64,000 nucleotides of DNA from Tolypocladium sp. Sup5 PDA-1. Its lineage: Eukaryota; Ascomycota; Sordariomycetes; Hypocreales; Ophiocordycipitaceae. A program made the position numbers and the translations under genes. The stretch covers positions 186,001 through 250,000 of the forward strand of contig JPHH03000001.1 of the NCBI GenBank assembly GCA_000750105.3. Direction: 5' to 3'. Shown here piece by piece: positions 1-10,219 of the stretch (within the stretch, counting starts at the first letter, position 1; every line of letters starts with the position of its first letter). The notes under the pieces were generated by a model. The model did no database searches. It was not told the DNA's origin and worked only from the letters and a program-made list of their open reading frames with translations.

Positions 1-972
1 GGACAGGAATCCCACCATGGAGGTGTACCACTGCACGCGGTCCCGGAGCAGCAGCGACTCTTCCAATATCCGGCTGACGAAGCCCACCTCGCCCCCCTCG
101 GTCACCATTTCAGTCTTGGACCCCGTGCAGGCTGTGAATGGGGGTCGAGACTTCTGCTTTGCGCTCTGGAGCATCTCGTCCTCGGACTCGTAGAATGGCG
201 GATTCGTCATGGTAAAGTCGATGGAGTCCAGGCCGAGGTCGTCGAGGGGCACGAGGGCGTCGTTGGGTTTGCGGCCAACCACGTTGATGCGATGCCCGAG
301 GTCGTTGGACGCGACATTCTTCCTTGCCCATTTCAGGCTCTCGGCGTCAATGTCTGCAAATGTTAGAGCCCAGCTTTACGTCCTGAGCTCAGACTCACCA
401 GTCGCGACAAAGGACCACGGTCGCTGGGTGCATCCGAGAAGGGGGTAGATGCAGCTTGCCCCAGTCCCAATGTCTAGCCCAAGCAGCTTTCGACCTGGCG
501 CACTGTAAGACGAGGTGTCCAGCAGCCCTTTGAGCCACAGGATGTAGTTGTGCCTGTTTGCGACCTTGTCCTGATCAGCAGCTGTCTTCCCAAGAGGATA
601 GGTGTCTCACAGGCGGGCAGAGTCTGTCCTCCGGGAGCTCAACCTCGAGGCCAAAGTCGAGTTTGAGGAGCGTCTTGGTCAGTTGCATGACGGATCTGGG
701 ATCGCAAAAGTCCAGCTCACGGCCCTTTGTCCTACGCGAGCGTCAGCTCTCATCCCCACGGCTCGCCAGAGCACGTACACGGCGGCAAAATCCGGGTCGC
801 GACGCCCCAGGCGTTTGAAGTCGGGTGGTTTTGAGTAGAGGTCCCGGAACCGGCGGTCCTTGGCCCCGAGGGTCGCGTCAGGATCTGGATACGCCCTGGC
901 TCGCGTGTCGCCGGTTTGTGGCGAAGCGTCGTCCTCGCCGCCTGCGACTGAGGCTTTGCGCTTTGGCCCCAT
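1..972 (-). CDS. METTL16: METTL16-type U6 snRNA/RNA adenine N6-methyltransferase (partial, C-terminus off the window)
   Basis: SAM-dependent RNA m6A methyltransferase of the METTL16 (DUF890/methyltransferase-10) family, which methylates U6 snRNA in its best-studied members. I assemble four exons: 972-779, 731-611, 570-399 and 353-1, with introns of 47, 40 and 45 nt in matching phases (GTACGT..TAG, GTGAGA..CAG, GTGAGT..CAG). The N-terminal part reads DFAAVTKGRELDF then QLTKTLLKLDFGLEVELP, followed by RHNYILWLKGLL, the SAM-binding GLDIGTGASCIYPLL, and the catalytic TMTNPPFYES (NPPF) motif. All are diagnostic of the family and in the right order. The start is the ATG at 972; the longer reading to 999 begins with TTG. 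The C-terminus continues beyond base 1. The family call is firm; U6 as the substrate here is inferred. Confidence 0.92.
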
Positions 973-1283
973 GGCCAGCGAGAAGCTGCTTTCAATCAAG
1001 GCTGGAATTGCAAGGTCGAGGTTGTTGCGCAGTCGGGGTCCTGGATCTAGGCTTTGAGGTGGGGCAGTGAGTGCTGAGGATTGACCACTTCAGTGAGCCG
1101 CAACGGAGAGCAGCATTGAAGGCAGCGACTCCAGCAAACGAGGAAATCCCAAAGTACAACTCGTGCTCATAGCTGCACGCGGCCGGGAATACATCGCATG
1201 GGTAAGATTGCTATGCTATGAATGTCTTGAATGACGCTTCGTCAGTGCCGTACTGTGACGCTCAGTGGATATCACCACATGCA
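973..1283. other. Short intergenic spacer
   Basis: About 310 nt between the METTL16 start and the end of the upstream same-strand gene. It must hold the METTL16 promoter and the 3' end of the neighbour. I see no clear TATA box, ORF or repeat. Confidence 0.5.
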
Positions 1284-2111
1284 TCACCACAGCAGCACCC
1301 GCCATCGCCATCCATCCAGCACTCTGATATCCCTCTCGTCGATGTCGGGGTCGCCCCGCTCGATCCTCTCAACGAGCTTCCTGATCCTCTTCTGCATCGT
1401 CTTGGCGACGCGCAGCGACACCTCGTTCTGGAAGACGTACAGCACCGCAAACACGAAAAAGGCAATCTTTGCCAGGCTCCCGCTGCCGAGGATGCCTTCC
1501 TTGATGCGCGACATGAGGCCCTTGGACCTGCGGAACGCGTACTCTGTGTCGTTGGAGGACGACTGCGACTCGTGATCGGAGCCGCGGCGGAAGATTCTGC
1601 GCACAGCAGGAATAAACGTCGCACTGTTGACCTCTGTCAACACTATCCATGCAGAACGACGCGAGACTCACATGACACCGCCAAACAGCCATCGTCGCCA
1701 GCGATGGTTCTCGGCTGCCTTGGCCAGGCTGCGAATCTCGGACTGCAGGGTCCTCAGGTCGCCCAGCACGACGTTGGCCTGGGCCCTGATGCGAGGCTCG
1801 AGGTCAAACGTCGACGCGCTCGCATCGAAGCGCTGCCGCTTGCGCTGGAGGCCGAGATACTCGCGGAGCCCAAACTGGCAGCTGGCCTTGACGTTGCGGA
1901 TGTCGATGGGTCCCGCCGGCGCCATGGGTGCCATCGTCGGCGCCATTGGCCTCGGGACGTCCACCATGCTGCCGGGGTGATCCGGAATCTGCGACTCTGG
2001 GCCAAGCTGCAACGCGATGCCGGAGCCTGGAGGAGCTGGAGGATACGGGCCCATGTTGGACGGCGAGGCGATGGGCCGAGGGTCCATGGTGGAGAGAGGC
2101 GGGGGGTTCAT
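1284..2111 (-). CDS. Predicted small membrane protein of unknown function, two exons
   Basis: Not a family I recognise. Exon 1 is 2111-1672 and exon 2 is 1623-1284, with a 48-nt intron (GTGAGT..AACAG); this junction keeps the frame and gives 259 aa. The first 60 or so residues are Pro/Met-rich and probably disordered. They are followed by a charged helical stretch with coiled-coil character (about 70-135). Two hydrophobic segments follow, around 140-154 (WLFGGVIATFIPAV) and 196-212 (LAKIAFFVFAVLYVF). The tail is basic then acidic. The pattern suggests an organelle or ER membrane protein with a helical hairpin. It is transcribed divergently from the DUF4139 gene across a 0.75-kb promoter region. 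An alternative acceptor 10 nt upstream would break the frame, so the chosen one is favoured. Confidence 0.72.
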
Positions 2112-2858
2112 GTCGTTTGAGCCGCAATTCGACGTCTGATTACGGGAGAGAATTCGTACGGATATGTATATCCGTATGCAAAATCACAGTCTCGGTAGCA
2201 TGTTCGAACTTGGAAGCATGGTTGCCAAGGGCAATATCCAGGTGGCTGGTAAGATGATCGAAAGGCATCAAACGATAGGCCGGCCACCTGCATCTGAAGG
2301 ACCCCACCTTCAGGCACCATTTCAAGGGCATTTCAGGAACGGAAGAACCGATCTGGCCATCAACGCAGCTGCAACAAAGCGGTCATGCACACCAATGGCT
2401 CTAGCGAGGGCGCAATGCTCGCCACGGAGGCAGCCAGCCATCAAGCCTCTAATCTCCACTTCCCCAAACCACCACGCCAGGCAAAGGCCCAGATCATTGT
2501 AATGTGAGCAACGCGGCCAACGAAGCGGGGGGCTTACAAACTTGACGTTAGGCAGCCGGCAGGGACCGAAGCAGATGTGCATCGTTGGGCCAGAATCGCC
2601 AACCTCGGCCGCTTGGATTGGCTCCCTCTGACGCTGCCAGGGCCAAGGATGGTACAGCCTCACTTGGTCCCCGTCTCAGCTCCGCGTCGCCTTTGGGTAT
2701 AAGTAGATGTTGCCGTCCAGCTTCTACTTCAGCTCGTTTGCTTGTATCTCCAGCACTCTACGCCTAGCCAAACTACCACCCGGACTCTCTCGCTTCTCGT
2801 TATTGTAATTTAGTCCACCTTGGCCAGCACAGCATCGACGCATTCGCTTCGACCTGGC
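2112..2858. other. Divergent promoter region
   Basis: 747 nt between two divergently transcribed genes. On the plus strand a TATAAG box at 2698-2703 lies about 160 nt upstream of the DUF4139 start and is followed by pyrimidine-rich leader sequence. No ORF here looks coding. Confidence 0.55.
2698..2703 (+). promoter_or_regulatory. TATA box of the DUF4139 gene
   Basis: TATAAG in a GGGTATAAGTAG context, about 160 nt before the ATG at 2859, with a CT-rich stretch between as is common in fungal promoters. Confidence 0.5.
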
Positions 2859-5217
2859 ATGGATTCCACTAACAAGGTCGAATACCACGTCCGGAATCTG
2901 GGCACGCGCTCGGTGACGTTCTTTCCCTCCCGGGCCCAGGTCACGAGGGAGGTCAAGGATGTCGACCTCAAGGTGAGTCGTCACCCACCAGAGTCCTCAC
3001 ACCCTACATCCGCACACGACTTACACCTCACAGCCAGGCACCAACGAAATCACCATCGTCGGGCTCAGCCCCACGGTGGACGAGGACTCGATCAGGGTCG
3101 AGAGCAACGGACCTTTCATCATCAGCGACGTCTCCGTCGAGTCCCTTCCCAACAGAGACATCTGGGAGGAGGTGTACCCGGATGACGACGACGACGACGA
3201 CCAGTCCGACGACGACGACGACGACGATTATTTCCGATGGAAGGAGGGGCCAGAACTCCGCGAAGCCAAACGACAGCTCGCGCAGCTTGAGGACGAATTG
3301 AGCTTGGCCATCGAAAAAGTCGCCAGCGCAGAGAGCCGTCTCAAGATCATTGATACGTACGGCCAGTCGTTTGACCGCAGCAAACGTGGCCACGCCTTCA
3401 CAGCGGGAGCTCTGGAGCTGTACAGGGATGAGCGAGCCAGGGCGTACGAAGATATGCTGGCCGGCGCAAAGCAAAAACGGGACATTTCGGCGACCGTGGA
3501 CGAGCACCGAGAAGAAGTAGACCGGCTGCAGGAGCTCGACGACAAGGCCGCGCGAAAGGCAGAGCGAGCGAGGGAGAGGGCGCGCAAGCCCAAGGTCGAC
3601 GAGCTGGTCCTGCGAGAGAGGCACCGAGACGAGCGCCGCAAGGAAAAGATGCGCATTCGCAAGGAGCGCGAGAGCTTCTGGCCCAAGTGCGGCTACTCCG
3701 TCCGCGTGACTGTCGAGGCGGGCGCCCTCACCCCGGTGTCGTCGCGGCGAGCGTCCGTGTCCACCGACATCGACGTCCCCAGGCAGTCTGATGCCGTGGA
3801 CAACGACGGCAGCGACGCACCTATGAAATGCGACCTGCTCCTATCGTACGTCACGACTTCCGCACACTGGTCACCGACCTACGAGCTGAAGCTCTCGACG
3901 ACAAGCGCCAAGGGCGTCCTGCGCTTCGACGCGGAGCTCCACAACACCACGTCGGAGACCTGGAGCAACTGCAAGGTCTCCCTGTCCACGTCCCAGGCCA
4001 CCTTTTCCGGGCTCGACGACGCCATCCCCGAGCTCACCCCGTGGTACATGAGCCTCGCCGCGAAGCCGCCGCCGTACGGCATCGACCACATGCAGCAGCA
4101 GATCTGCCGCACCCACGAGGAGCGCGAGAGCATGGCCAAGTTCCGCGAGCGGCAGAAGCGGCCCGACACGCAGAAGCCGCGCTCCGAGATGTTTGGCATC
4201 CCGGAGCCCGTGGTCTCCCTTGACTGCCAAGAGGAGGAGGACGAGGATCTCGCCGACTTTGCCTTCTGCTCCATGCCGCCTCGGCCTCTGCCTGCCATGG
4301 CCGCACCCGCACCTGTGACACGGTCCTCGGGGGCGCCGGGCGGCTGCTCTGCCGATGCGGAACTTCGGAGGAGCCAGCAGCCCGCGCTGGGTGGCGCTGC
4401 CAGGTCCCGCATCCTCAGCCAGGTAAGCCAGCGGGGCGAGAAGCTGGATTCGCTCGGCGGAGGAGCTGGATATGAGCCTGACATGGACAACGAGCCGGAC
4501 TCTGTCGTCGAGGAGACGGGCCTGACAACGAGCTTCGACCTCCCCGGCATCAAGACGCTGGCTCCCAAGAACACGCCCTCCAAGTCCCGCGTCGCGCACG
4601 CCACCTTTACAAACGTCGAGTACAGCCACGTCGCCGTGGCCAAGTGCAAGCCCGTGGCGTACCTCAAGGCCAAGGTCAAGAACACGAGCAAGATGACGCT
4701 GTTCAAGGGGCGCGCCGGCCTGACGCTGGACGGCAGCTTCATGGGCAAGACGACCATTCCCCGCTGCAACGCCGGCGAGGCCTTTACCGTGAGCCTCGGC
4801 GTGGACCCGGCCATCAGGGTCACGTACCCCAAGCCCGTCGTACGGCGCGCGGCCGCGGGCGTGTTCCGTGGGGATAGCACGGTGGTGTACTACACCCGCA
4901 GCGTGACGCTGCACAACACGCGCGTGTCCTCGGGCAGGCCCGTCTCGGTCGTCGCGCTGGACCAGGTGCCCATCTCGCAGGACGACAAGCTGCGCGTGGG
5001 CGTCATCAGCCCGTTGAGCCTGGCGCCGGGCTGCGGCGGGGTGGCCACGGGCGTGCCGGGGCTCGAGGCGCGGGACAACAAGGACTGGGGCAGGGCGAGC
5101 GCGAGCTTGAAGAAGGACGGCGAGGTGAGCTGGGAGGTGAGCCTGAACGCGGGCAAGGCGGTGAGGTTGAATCTGGAGTATACCGTTACGTTTCCGAGCG
5201 GGACGCATCCGTACTAG
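2859..5217 (+). CDS. DUF4139/DUF4140 (mucoidy inhibitor A-like) protein
   Basis: 765-aa protein in two exons, 2859-2972 and 3034-5217, split by a 61-nt intron (GTGAGT..CACAG, phase 0). The N-terminal 100 or so residues match the DUF4140 pattern (VTFFPSRAQVTREV, then EITIVGLSPTVDEDSIRVE). A long charged coiled coil follows (about 130-240), then the DUF4139 beta-rich region (CDLLLSYVTTSAHWSPTYEL, later SVTLHNTR and LNLEYTVTFPSGTHPY at the C-terminus). An Asp-run (two blocks of seven) sits near residues 86-103. Fungal members are widespread, cytosolic and functionally unclear; the bacterial name refers to mucoidy. A Ser/Pro-rich insertion (about 400-480) separates the two halves of DUF4139 and is typical of fungal copies. 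Start chosen at the first ATG downstream of the TATA box; a longer in-frame reading begins with TTG. Confidence 0.88.
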
Positions 5218-5650
5218 GGCTTGATGTTGATGTAGCTCTGACTGATTTGAACGAGCAACGTGCGCATTCGTGAAGTTGACGACCACCCGGCTGGACAACC
5301 CTCGCCCAGTGATCTTTGATGGCTGCACGGCCGGCTGAAACCAGCACTTCTTTCCATCTTTGCTTCGACTTGACGCATCATGTTGACATGCTAGCGTGGC
5401 GAGCACGGGTGGCAAGGCTTGTGTAAGTCGTCGAGTCGGGCGACAGTCACCCACCGGCGATGGCATGCGGGGTTGCGATGGACCTCTGAGATCCGAACTG
5501 CCGCCCACACAATGTCACGACTATTAAAGAATCACAGCAATGTCACTACATCGTTGATGTGATTCATCTCAGCTCTTCGACGCAGTCAGCCAGTCAAGAC
5601 GTCGTGCTACACCAGGCACATTCTCGTGGACCTCCAGCTCACCCTCCACA
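5218..5650. other. Intergenic region with no gene
   Basis: 433 nt holding the DUF4139 3' end and the promoter of the SDR gene. A slightly AT-rich patch (about 5512-5575) precedes the SDR leader. Nothing else is recognisable. Confidence 0.5.
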
Positions 5651-6544
5651 ATGGCCTCGTCTCACGCCGACGCGCGCAGCGAACTCACCAGGCGCACCAT
5701 CCCGTTCATGACGCTCGCGCAGGGCGACAAGGACAGCGTCGACGCGCGACACCCCGCCGCGCGCGACTCGGCGGCCGGACGCTTCAGCATCGTGGGCAAC
5801 GCCATCGTCACGGGCGGCACGGGCGCCATCGGCATGAAAGTCGCCCGGGCCATGCTCCAGCACGGGCTGTCCGGGCTCATGATCCTGGACCTCAACGTCG
5901 CGGCGTCAGAGGCCGGCATCCGGGCGCTGCGGGAGGAGTTTCCGGGAGCCAAGGTCGAGGCCCGCGGCGTGGACGTCACCGACGAGGGGCAGGTCGCGCG
6001 CGCCGTCGCCGAGACGGCCACCCTCCTCGGGTCGGTGGACGCGCTCGTCTGCTTCGCCGGCATCGTGGGCTGCGTGCACGCGCTCGACATGCCCGCCAGC
6101 CAGTGGCGCAGGATGCTCGACGTCAACACCACGGGCACGTTCCTCTGCGCGCAGGCGGCGGCGCGGCAGATGGTCGCGCAGGGCACGGGCGGGCGCATCG
6201 TGCTGACGGCGTCCATCTCGGCGCACCGCGTCAACTTCCCGCAGCCGCAGGCGGCCTACAACGTGAGCAAGGCGGCCGTGGTGATGCTCAAGAGCTCGCT
6301 GGCGGCCGAGTGGGCGCGCCACGGCATCGCCGTCAACAGCGTGAGCCCGGGGTACATGGACACGGTGCTCAACGAAGGCGAGGGGCTGGCCGAGGCGCGG
6401 CGGTCGTGGTGCGGGCGGAATCCGTCCGGCAGGATGGGCGTGCCCGAGGAGGTGGCGGGCGTGGTGGTGATGCTGCTGAGCAGGGCGGGCTCGTACGTCA
6501 ACGGGGCGGACGTTGTCGTGGACGGGGGGGGGGTGGTTTTTTGA
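5651..6544 (+). CDS. Short-chain dehydrogenase, D-arabinitol 2-dehydrogenase-like
   Basis: Single-exon 297-aa classical SDR. The cofactor motif TGGTGAIG is at residues 54-61, then CFAGIVG (NNAG equivalent) and the VNTTGTFLCAQAAAR helix. The catalytic Ser lies in TASIS and Y203 and K207 lie in YNVSK. The segment HRVNFPQPQAAYNVSK closely resembles fungal D-arabinitol dehydrogenases (ribulose-forming) and sorbose reductase-like enzymes. The expected reaction is NAD(P)-dependent interconversion of a polyol and a ketose in the cytosol; the exact sugar is inference. The last residues (VVVDGGGVVF) are encoded across an 11-G homopolymer at 6526-6536. SDRs usually end VDGGY plus a few residues, so the extreme C-terminus should be treated with caution. 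ATG at 5651 has a good CACA context. Confidence 0.85.
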   Translation: MASSHADARSELTRRTIPFMTLAQGDKDSVDARHPAARDSAAGRFSIVGNAIVTGGTGAIGMKVARAMLQHGLSGLMILDLNVAASEAGIRALREEFPGAKVEARGVDVTDEGQVARAVAETATLLGSVDALVCFAGIVGCVHALDMPASQWRRMLDVNTTGTFLCAQAAARQMVAQGTGGRIVLTASISAHRVNFPQPQAAYNVSKAAVVMLKSSLAAEWARHGIAVNSVSPGYMDTVLNEGEGLAEARRSWCGRNPSGRMGVPEEVAGVVVMLLSRAGSYVNGADVVVDGGGVVF

Positions 6545-7452
6545 TGCCTTTCTGGTCTACGTACGACGGAGTACACGGGACGACAGGTCGGCCTGTCTCG
6601 CAAGGCGATACGTATAGTACATTACTTCCCAGACACTGCGAGCCTCGCATGTTCAAACAAGATCCTCGGCATGCTACATCGTATACGGACTACCAGTTGT
6701 CACGCCTGCTAGACCGCCGCGCCCACCGGCCGATCCCGTCAGTCTCCGCCACCATCGCGGGTTACGGTCGCGGGTTACGGCCGGACAGCACGTGGGTCTG
6801 TCGCAGTGCAAGTCGCCGAGCGCTTCCGGCATCAGCCACATGGTGCCACCCCGAGCTTGGATCTGAAGACTGGACACCGCTGATCAAGTCGATGCCTAAA
6901 CTCCTCGCCTTCAGTACGGCTACCAAACAGGGCAGCCCAGGCGACTCCCTGTTCGCGATGCAAGCCGCATTCGGGCTGGCAATCTGCTCCCCGCCACGCA
7001 TCGGCGCATCGCCTCGCATCTGACCAAGTCCCGTTGCAGCAATCCCATCCAAGCAGATGGCAGCATTTACAACGGGCGATGCATACGGAATGCTGTCTGC
7101 CGAGCGTCGAATCAGCGGCCCACGTGGTTGCTTGGTTCGTGCCCCGCGGGCCTCGTCTGGAGTTTAAGGCTTGCTCCAGTCATGCGCTGCGAATCGGCAG
7201 CGTGCCTTGGTGGCGCCGCCTCTGTTGCCGCCCGCTGTCAAACCCAAGCTAGTCGACTTGGTGCTCTTTCGCTTGCATATGCCTCGAAGGAGACGTCTGG
7301 TTGGCCGTGTTGACTTGGACTGAGGGCGGGTTCCGTTCTTGTCAGAGCTCCCTTTGAGATATAAGCAACACGATAGAAACGACTTGCCGTGTCCATGAGT
7401 CGACGCTCTCACCATCTCCAAGTGCAAGTCTTGTGTTCCTGTCGTTGCCGCC
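6545..7452. other. Intergenic region with no convincing gene
   Basis: 908 nt between two plus-strand genes. Open frames here overlap each other on both strands and show no domain or coding bias. The distal end contains the TATA box of the next gene. Confidence 0.5.
7360..7365 (+). promoter_or_regulatory. TATA box of the small membrane protein gene
   Basis: TATAAG, 93 nt upstream of the ATG at 7453, a typical spacing for this window. Confidence 0.5.
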
Positions 7453-7899
7453 ATGGACAAATTATCTCTTCTAACGGCTTCCAAAGTGGAGCCGGGAGTT
7501 TCTCTCCCCCACTCCACAATCGTCAGTCGGCTGGGCCCGGCTCTGGCTTTTGCCGCCCGCTTCCATCGCGTCTTGGGCTCCTCCTCCGTCGTTTTGCGCC
7601 TCCAAGCCTACCTTGTCGCGAACCTCGCCCTCGCGCACGCCCTCTATGCCAGCCGCTTCCTCGTCGCCTGGGCCGTCACTGCCACCAAGCTCGGCGCCTT
7701 TCACGGTGTCTCCATGTCCAGCAAGGCCGTCGCCGATCTCTGGGATTCGCGAACCGTACGACTCGTCCGCAGGAAGCTGTTCTTTGAGTTTGCAGTCTTT
7801 ATCCTCGGCGGCGGCAACTCGATAATCCTCTTGCTCTTCTGGCCAGGGTGGCTGCTCGTCGGCGGCGCCATCTGGGCTCTCTGGCGGTTCTGGGGGTAA
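7453..7899 (+). CDS. Small predicted membrane protein (148 aa)
   Basis: Single-exon ORF starting at an ATG in a GCCGCC context (strong initiation context), 93 nt after a TATA box. Hydrophobic stretches occur near residues 45-75 (AYLVANLALAHALYASRFLV) and 112-145 (FAVFILGGGNSIILLLFW, then LLVGGAIWALWRF), so two or three membrane helices are likely. A conserved-looking basic patch, RTVRLVRRK, precedes the last hydrophobic block. I do not recognise the family. It converges on the XAP5 gene with about 150 nt between stop codons. The minus-strand ORF over the same bases is acidic and lacks features, so I treat it as a shadow. Confidence 0.6.
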   Translation: MDKLSLLTASKVEPGVSLPHSTIVSRLGPALAFAARFHRVLGSSSVVLRLQAYLVANLALAHALYASRFLVAWAVTATKLGAFHGVSMSSKAVADLWDSRTVRLVRRKLFFEFAVFILGGGNSIILLLFWPGWLLVGGAIWALWRFWG

Positions 7900-8052
7900 G
7901 CGTCGATGGCCCAAGGTTTTCTTCAGCCTGGCACGCATACGAGCCAGGGTCCGCGCCTCTCCGAGTTGGCGCAACGCCCTGAGTTGGCCAACGCCAGGCC
8001 CAAGCGAAGCGACGCGTCGACGACCAGGCTCGTCCTCGGAACATCCTGCGCA

Positions 8053-9162
8053 TCACTTTGAAAAGAAAAAAGTGTTGCCACCAGTGTCCTTTCGGACCTC
8101 GGTGGTATAGTCCTTTTCCGGGTCAAACTCCTGCCACGTGCTGGCGGGGTAGATGTGCTTGTTCCTCTCATACCACCGGCGGTCCACCACCTTGGTCACC
8201 GTCGCGTCTTCCGAAGCACCCTCGAGGGTGTCGACGGCGGGCAGCAACAAGGCCGCAGCTGCTTTCGATGCGGGCGTCGCGAGGCGGCCCGTTTGGGCGT
8301 CGGGGCTCAGCGCGTCGAGCTTGGGTGGGGCTTCGCTGAAATCGAAAAGCCTGCGACCGCCGGGCCCAACGCTCTTGTTCATGATGAAAAAGTAAAAGTC
8401 ATAATGCTGGGAACGTTAGCAATGTACGAACTATATACAATAGTGCAGACGACTTACGTGAGGAAGAATGACTGTATCTCGCACGAGCATCAGGTCGTCC
8501 ACGCCCACTCTTGCCCATGTGCGTCTGGAATTGGCCTGGTCGCCGACGCCGAGCTCAGCGCCGACCTTGCGGCTCTTGTCCAGAAACACCCAGACAAAGT
8601 CCCCCTTCTTCATCCGCACCGTCCCGCCCGGTGTGTTGGCCCCGTCGTAAAAGACAAACGGTATCGCAATCTCGGTCGCCTTGACGGCTTCTTGCGCCCG
8701 GACAAAGTCGCGCCTCAGCGCCTCCCGCTCGGCAGCCTCCTTGCGGAGGGCAGATTTGGTTGCCGCCTTGGGGACGACGCCGACGGCCGCGTTCGCCTTG
8801 AACTTGGCCTTGGAATCGCCGCCATTCGACGCAGCTGTGGGTCGGCCGCCATCGGTATCGGTGTCGTCGTCATCGTCAAACGACAGCAGCTTCTTGCCCT
8901 TCTTCTTCTTCTTGACGGGTCTCGGACCGCTGCCGCCGGCGGAGTCGCTGGCGGCGTTGTCGGGGGTGCCCGTCTGCGAGCGATCCGGCGTAGGCGTGCC
9001 AGGGAGCGCTGCCTCGCGGGCCTCGCGCTCTTGCTGCTCGAGGACCTCTGCGCGCCGCTTGCGGTAGTCGGAGAAGGCAACGAGGCCGACCGTGTTTGTC
9101 GAGAGCCGCTCGTGCGTCGTCTTGCTCTGCGGCGCGAAGCGCGAGGCGGGTTGGTCGGACAT
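8053..9162 (-). CDS. XAP5/FAM50-family nuclear protein
   Basis: 352-aa XAP5 domain protein in two exons, 9162-8458 and 8406-8053, with a 51-nt intron (GTAAGT..CCCAG, phase 0). XAP5/FAM50 proteins are nuclear and linked to splicing and transcription; the plant homologue is the circadian factor XCT. The N-terminal half has a Lys-rich nuclear localisation-like run (KKKKKGKKLL), an acidic block and a long charged helix. The family core is clear: IPFVFYDGANTPGG, RMKKGDFVWVFLDKSRKVG, RTWARVGVDDLMLVRDTVI, then across the intron PHHYDFYFFIMNKSVGP. The C-terminus has VVDRRWYERNKHIYPASTW and EFDPEKDYT. Start chosen at the ATG of MSDQPASRF; the longer reading adds 17 residues without support. Confidence 0.93.
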
Positions 9163-9385
9163 GGTTGTGGATGAAGGCCGAAGGTCTGGCGGGAAGCTCC
9201 TGCCGAAACACAAATGGCATGGCGGGGACAGTGCCAGGGTTTTAGCACTGTGTTTATATGTGAATATATACAGGTTACACAGTGCGGTACACTGTGTTCC
9301 TACCCTAGACCGCCCGTAACACCTACTTGTCGACGTCCCGGCATCCGTGATTGCTTGGGGATTGACTAACTATTCTCGGTGACAG

Positions 9386-10219
9386 TCAAGGCAGCTTCTT
9401 CCCCTGCCGCGTGGCCTGCCCGACAAGAGAGTTTGTCGTGTCCTCGGCATACCTCTTGTACGCCAAAATGTACCGCTCATCGTCACTCCAAGTGTCCTTG
9501 ACACTCTGCCTGCCCTCGAGCGCCTCCATCCACGTCCTCCATCGATCCCAACCCTGTCCCTCCGGGATACCCAAGCCGCCTGGTTTGTAATGGTCAATCA
9601 GCCACAGGCGCTTTGCCCACGGCGCCAGGCTAATGTCAACCAGGCCAAAGTCCTTCCCCAAGAACCAGGGACCAGACGGGTCCATCTGCTCCGTCAGCTG
9701 TTGGATGTGGCCATGGAGCTCGTCCCGAGCCTGCTCAATGCTGTACGTCTTGTCCGGCGTGTGCTGCAGGAGCCTGTAAAAGGCCGGGATGATCCTCGTG
9801 TTGATGTGGTCTATCCACAGCCTGGCCCTGGCCCTCTCGTAGGGATCGGCGGGAAGCAAGGCTGGTCCGTACTGGTCACCGGAGTACGCATCCTCCAGGT
9901 ACTCGCAGATGATGGCGCTCTCGAACAGCGGCTTCTGCTGCTTGCCTTGGGCACCCGGCGCCGCCAGGGTCGGCACCGCCAGGGTCGGCACCAGCCCGCG
10001 GGGGTTCATTGCGAGGAACTCGGGCTCCTTTTTGTACGGGTTGATCTCGACATACTGATGCGGAATCTTCTTCTCGCACAAGGTGATCCACGCTCGCTGG
10101 ACAAACGGGCAGAACCACCCGCCGTACAGCTTGAGAGGATGCTCATCGGCGTGGCGGGCGGCCAGCTGAGCGGCAGCTCCCGAGGTCTCTGGCGGAAGGG
10201 ACGTATCGACGTTGGCCAT
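9386..10219 (-). CDS. Glutathione S-transferase, omega-like
   Basis: 277-aa intronless cytosolic GST. The thioredoxin-fold N-domain has the omega-type active-site motif WFCPFVQR, with C37 as the likely catalytic cysteine. The glutathione-binding segment follows (MNPRGLVPTL, then ESAIICEYLED). The all-helical C-domain covers roughly residues 110-250. Omega GSTs catalyse thiol transfer and dehydroascorbate-type reductions rather than classical conjugation. Just before the cis-Pro/ESAI segment there is an exact 15-bp tandem duplication (9962-9991) that doubles VPTLA. It lies at the edge of beta-strand 3 and could lengthen a loop. The gene is divergent from the P-loop ATPase gene. Confidence 0.9.
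   Translation of the reverse strand: MANVDTSLPPETSGAAAQLAARHADEHPLKLYGGWFCPFVQRAWITLCEKKIPHQYVEINPYKKEPEFLAMNPRGLVPTLAVPTLAAPGAQGKQQKPLFESAIICEYLEDAYSGDQYGPALLPADPYERARARLWIDHINTRIIPAFYRLLQHTPDKTYSIEQARDELHGHIQQLTEQMDPSGPWFLGKDFGLVDISLAPWAKRLWLIDHYKPGGLGIPEGQGWDRWRTWMEALEGRQSVKDTWSDDERYILAYKRYAEDTTNSLVGQATRQGKKLP
9962..9991. repeat. 15-bp exact tandem duplication inside the GST gene
   Basis: Two identical 15-bp units (9962-9976 and 9977-9991) duplicate five codons in frame, giving VPTLAVPTLA in the GST. Confidence 0.9.

Noticed and set aside
3871..5508. 545-codon minus-strand frame over the DUF4139 gene
   Set aside because: It lies opposite a recognisable protein with a clear family; Arg/Ala/Gly/His-rich composition is typical of the antisense of a GC-rich gene.
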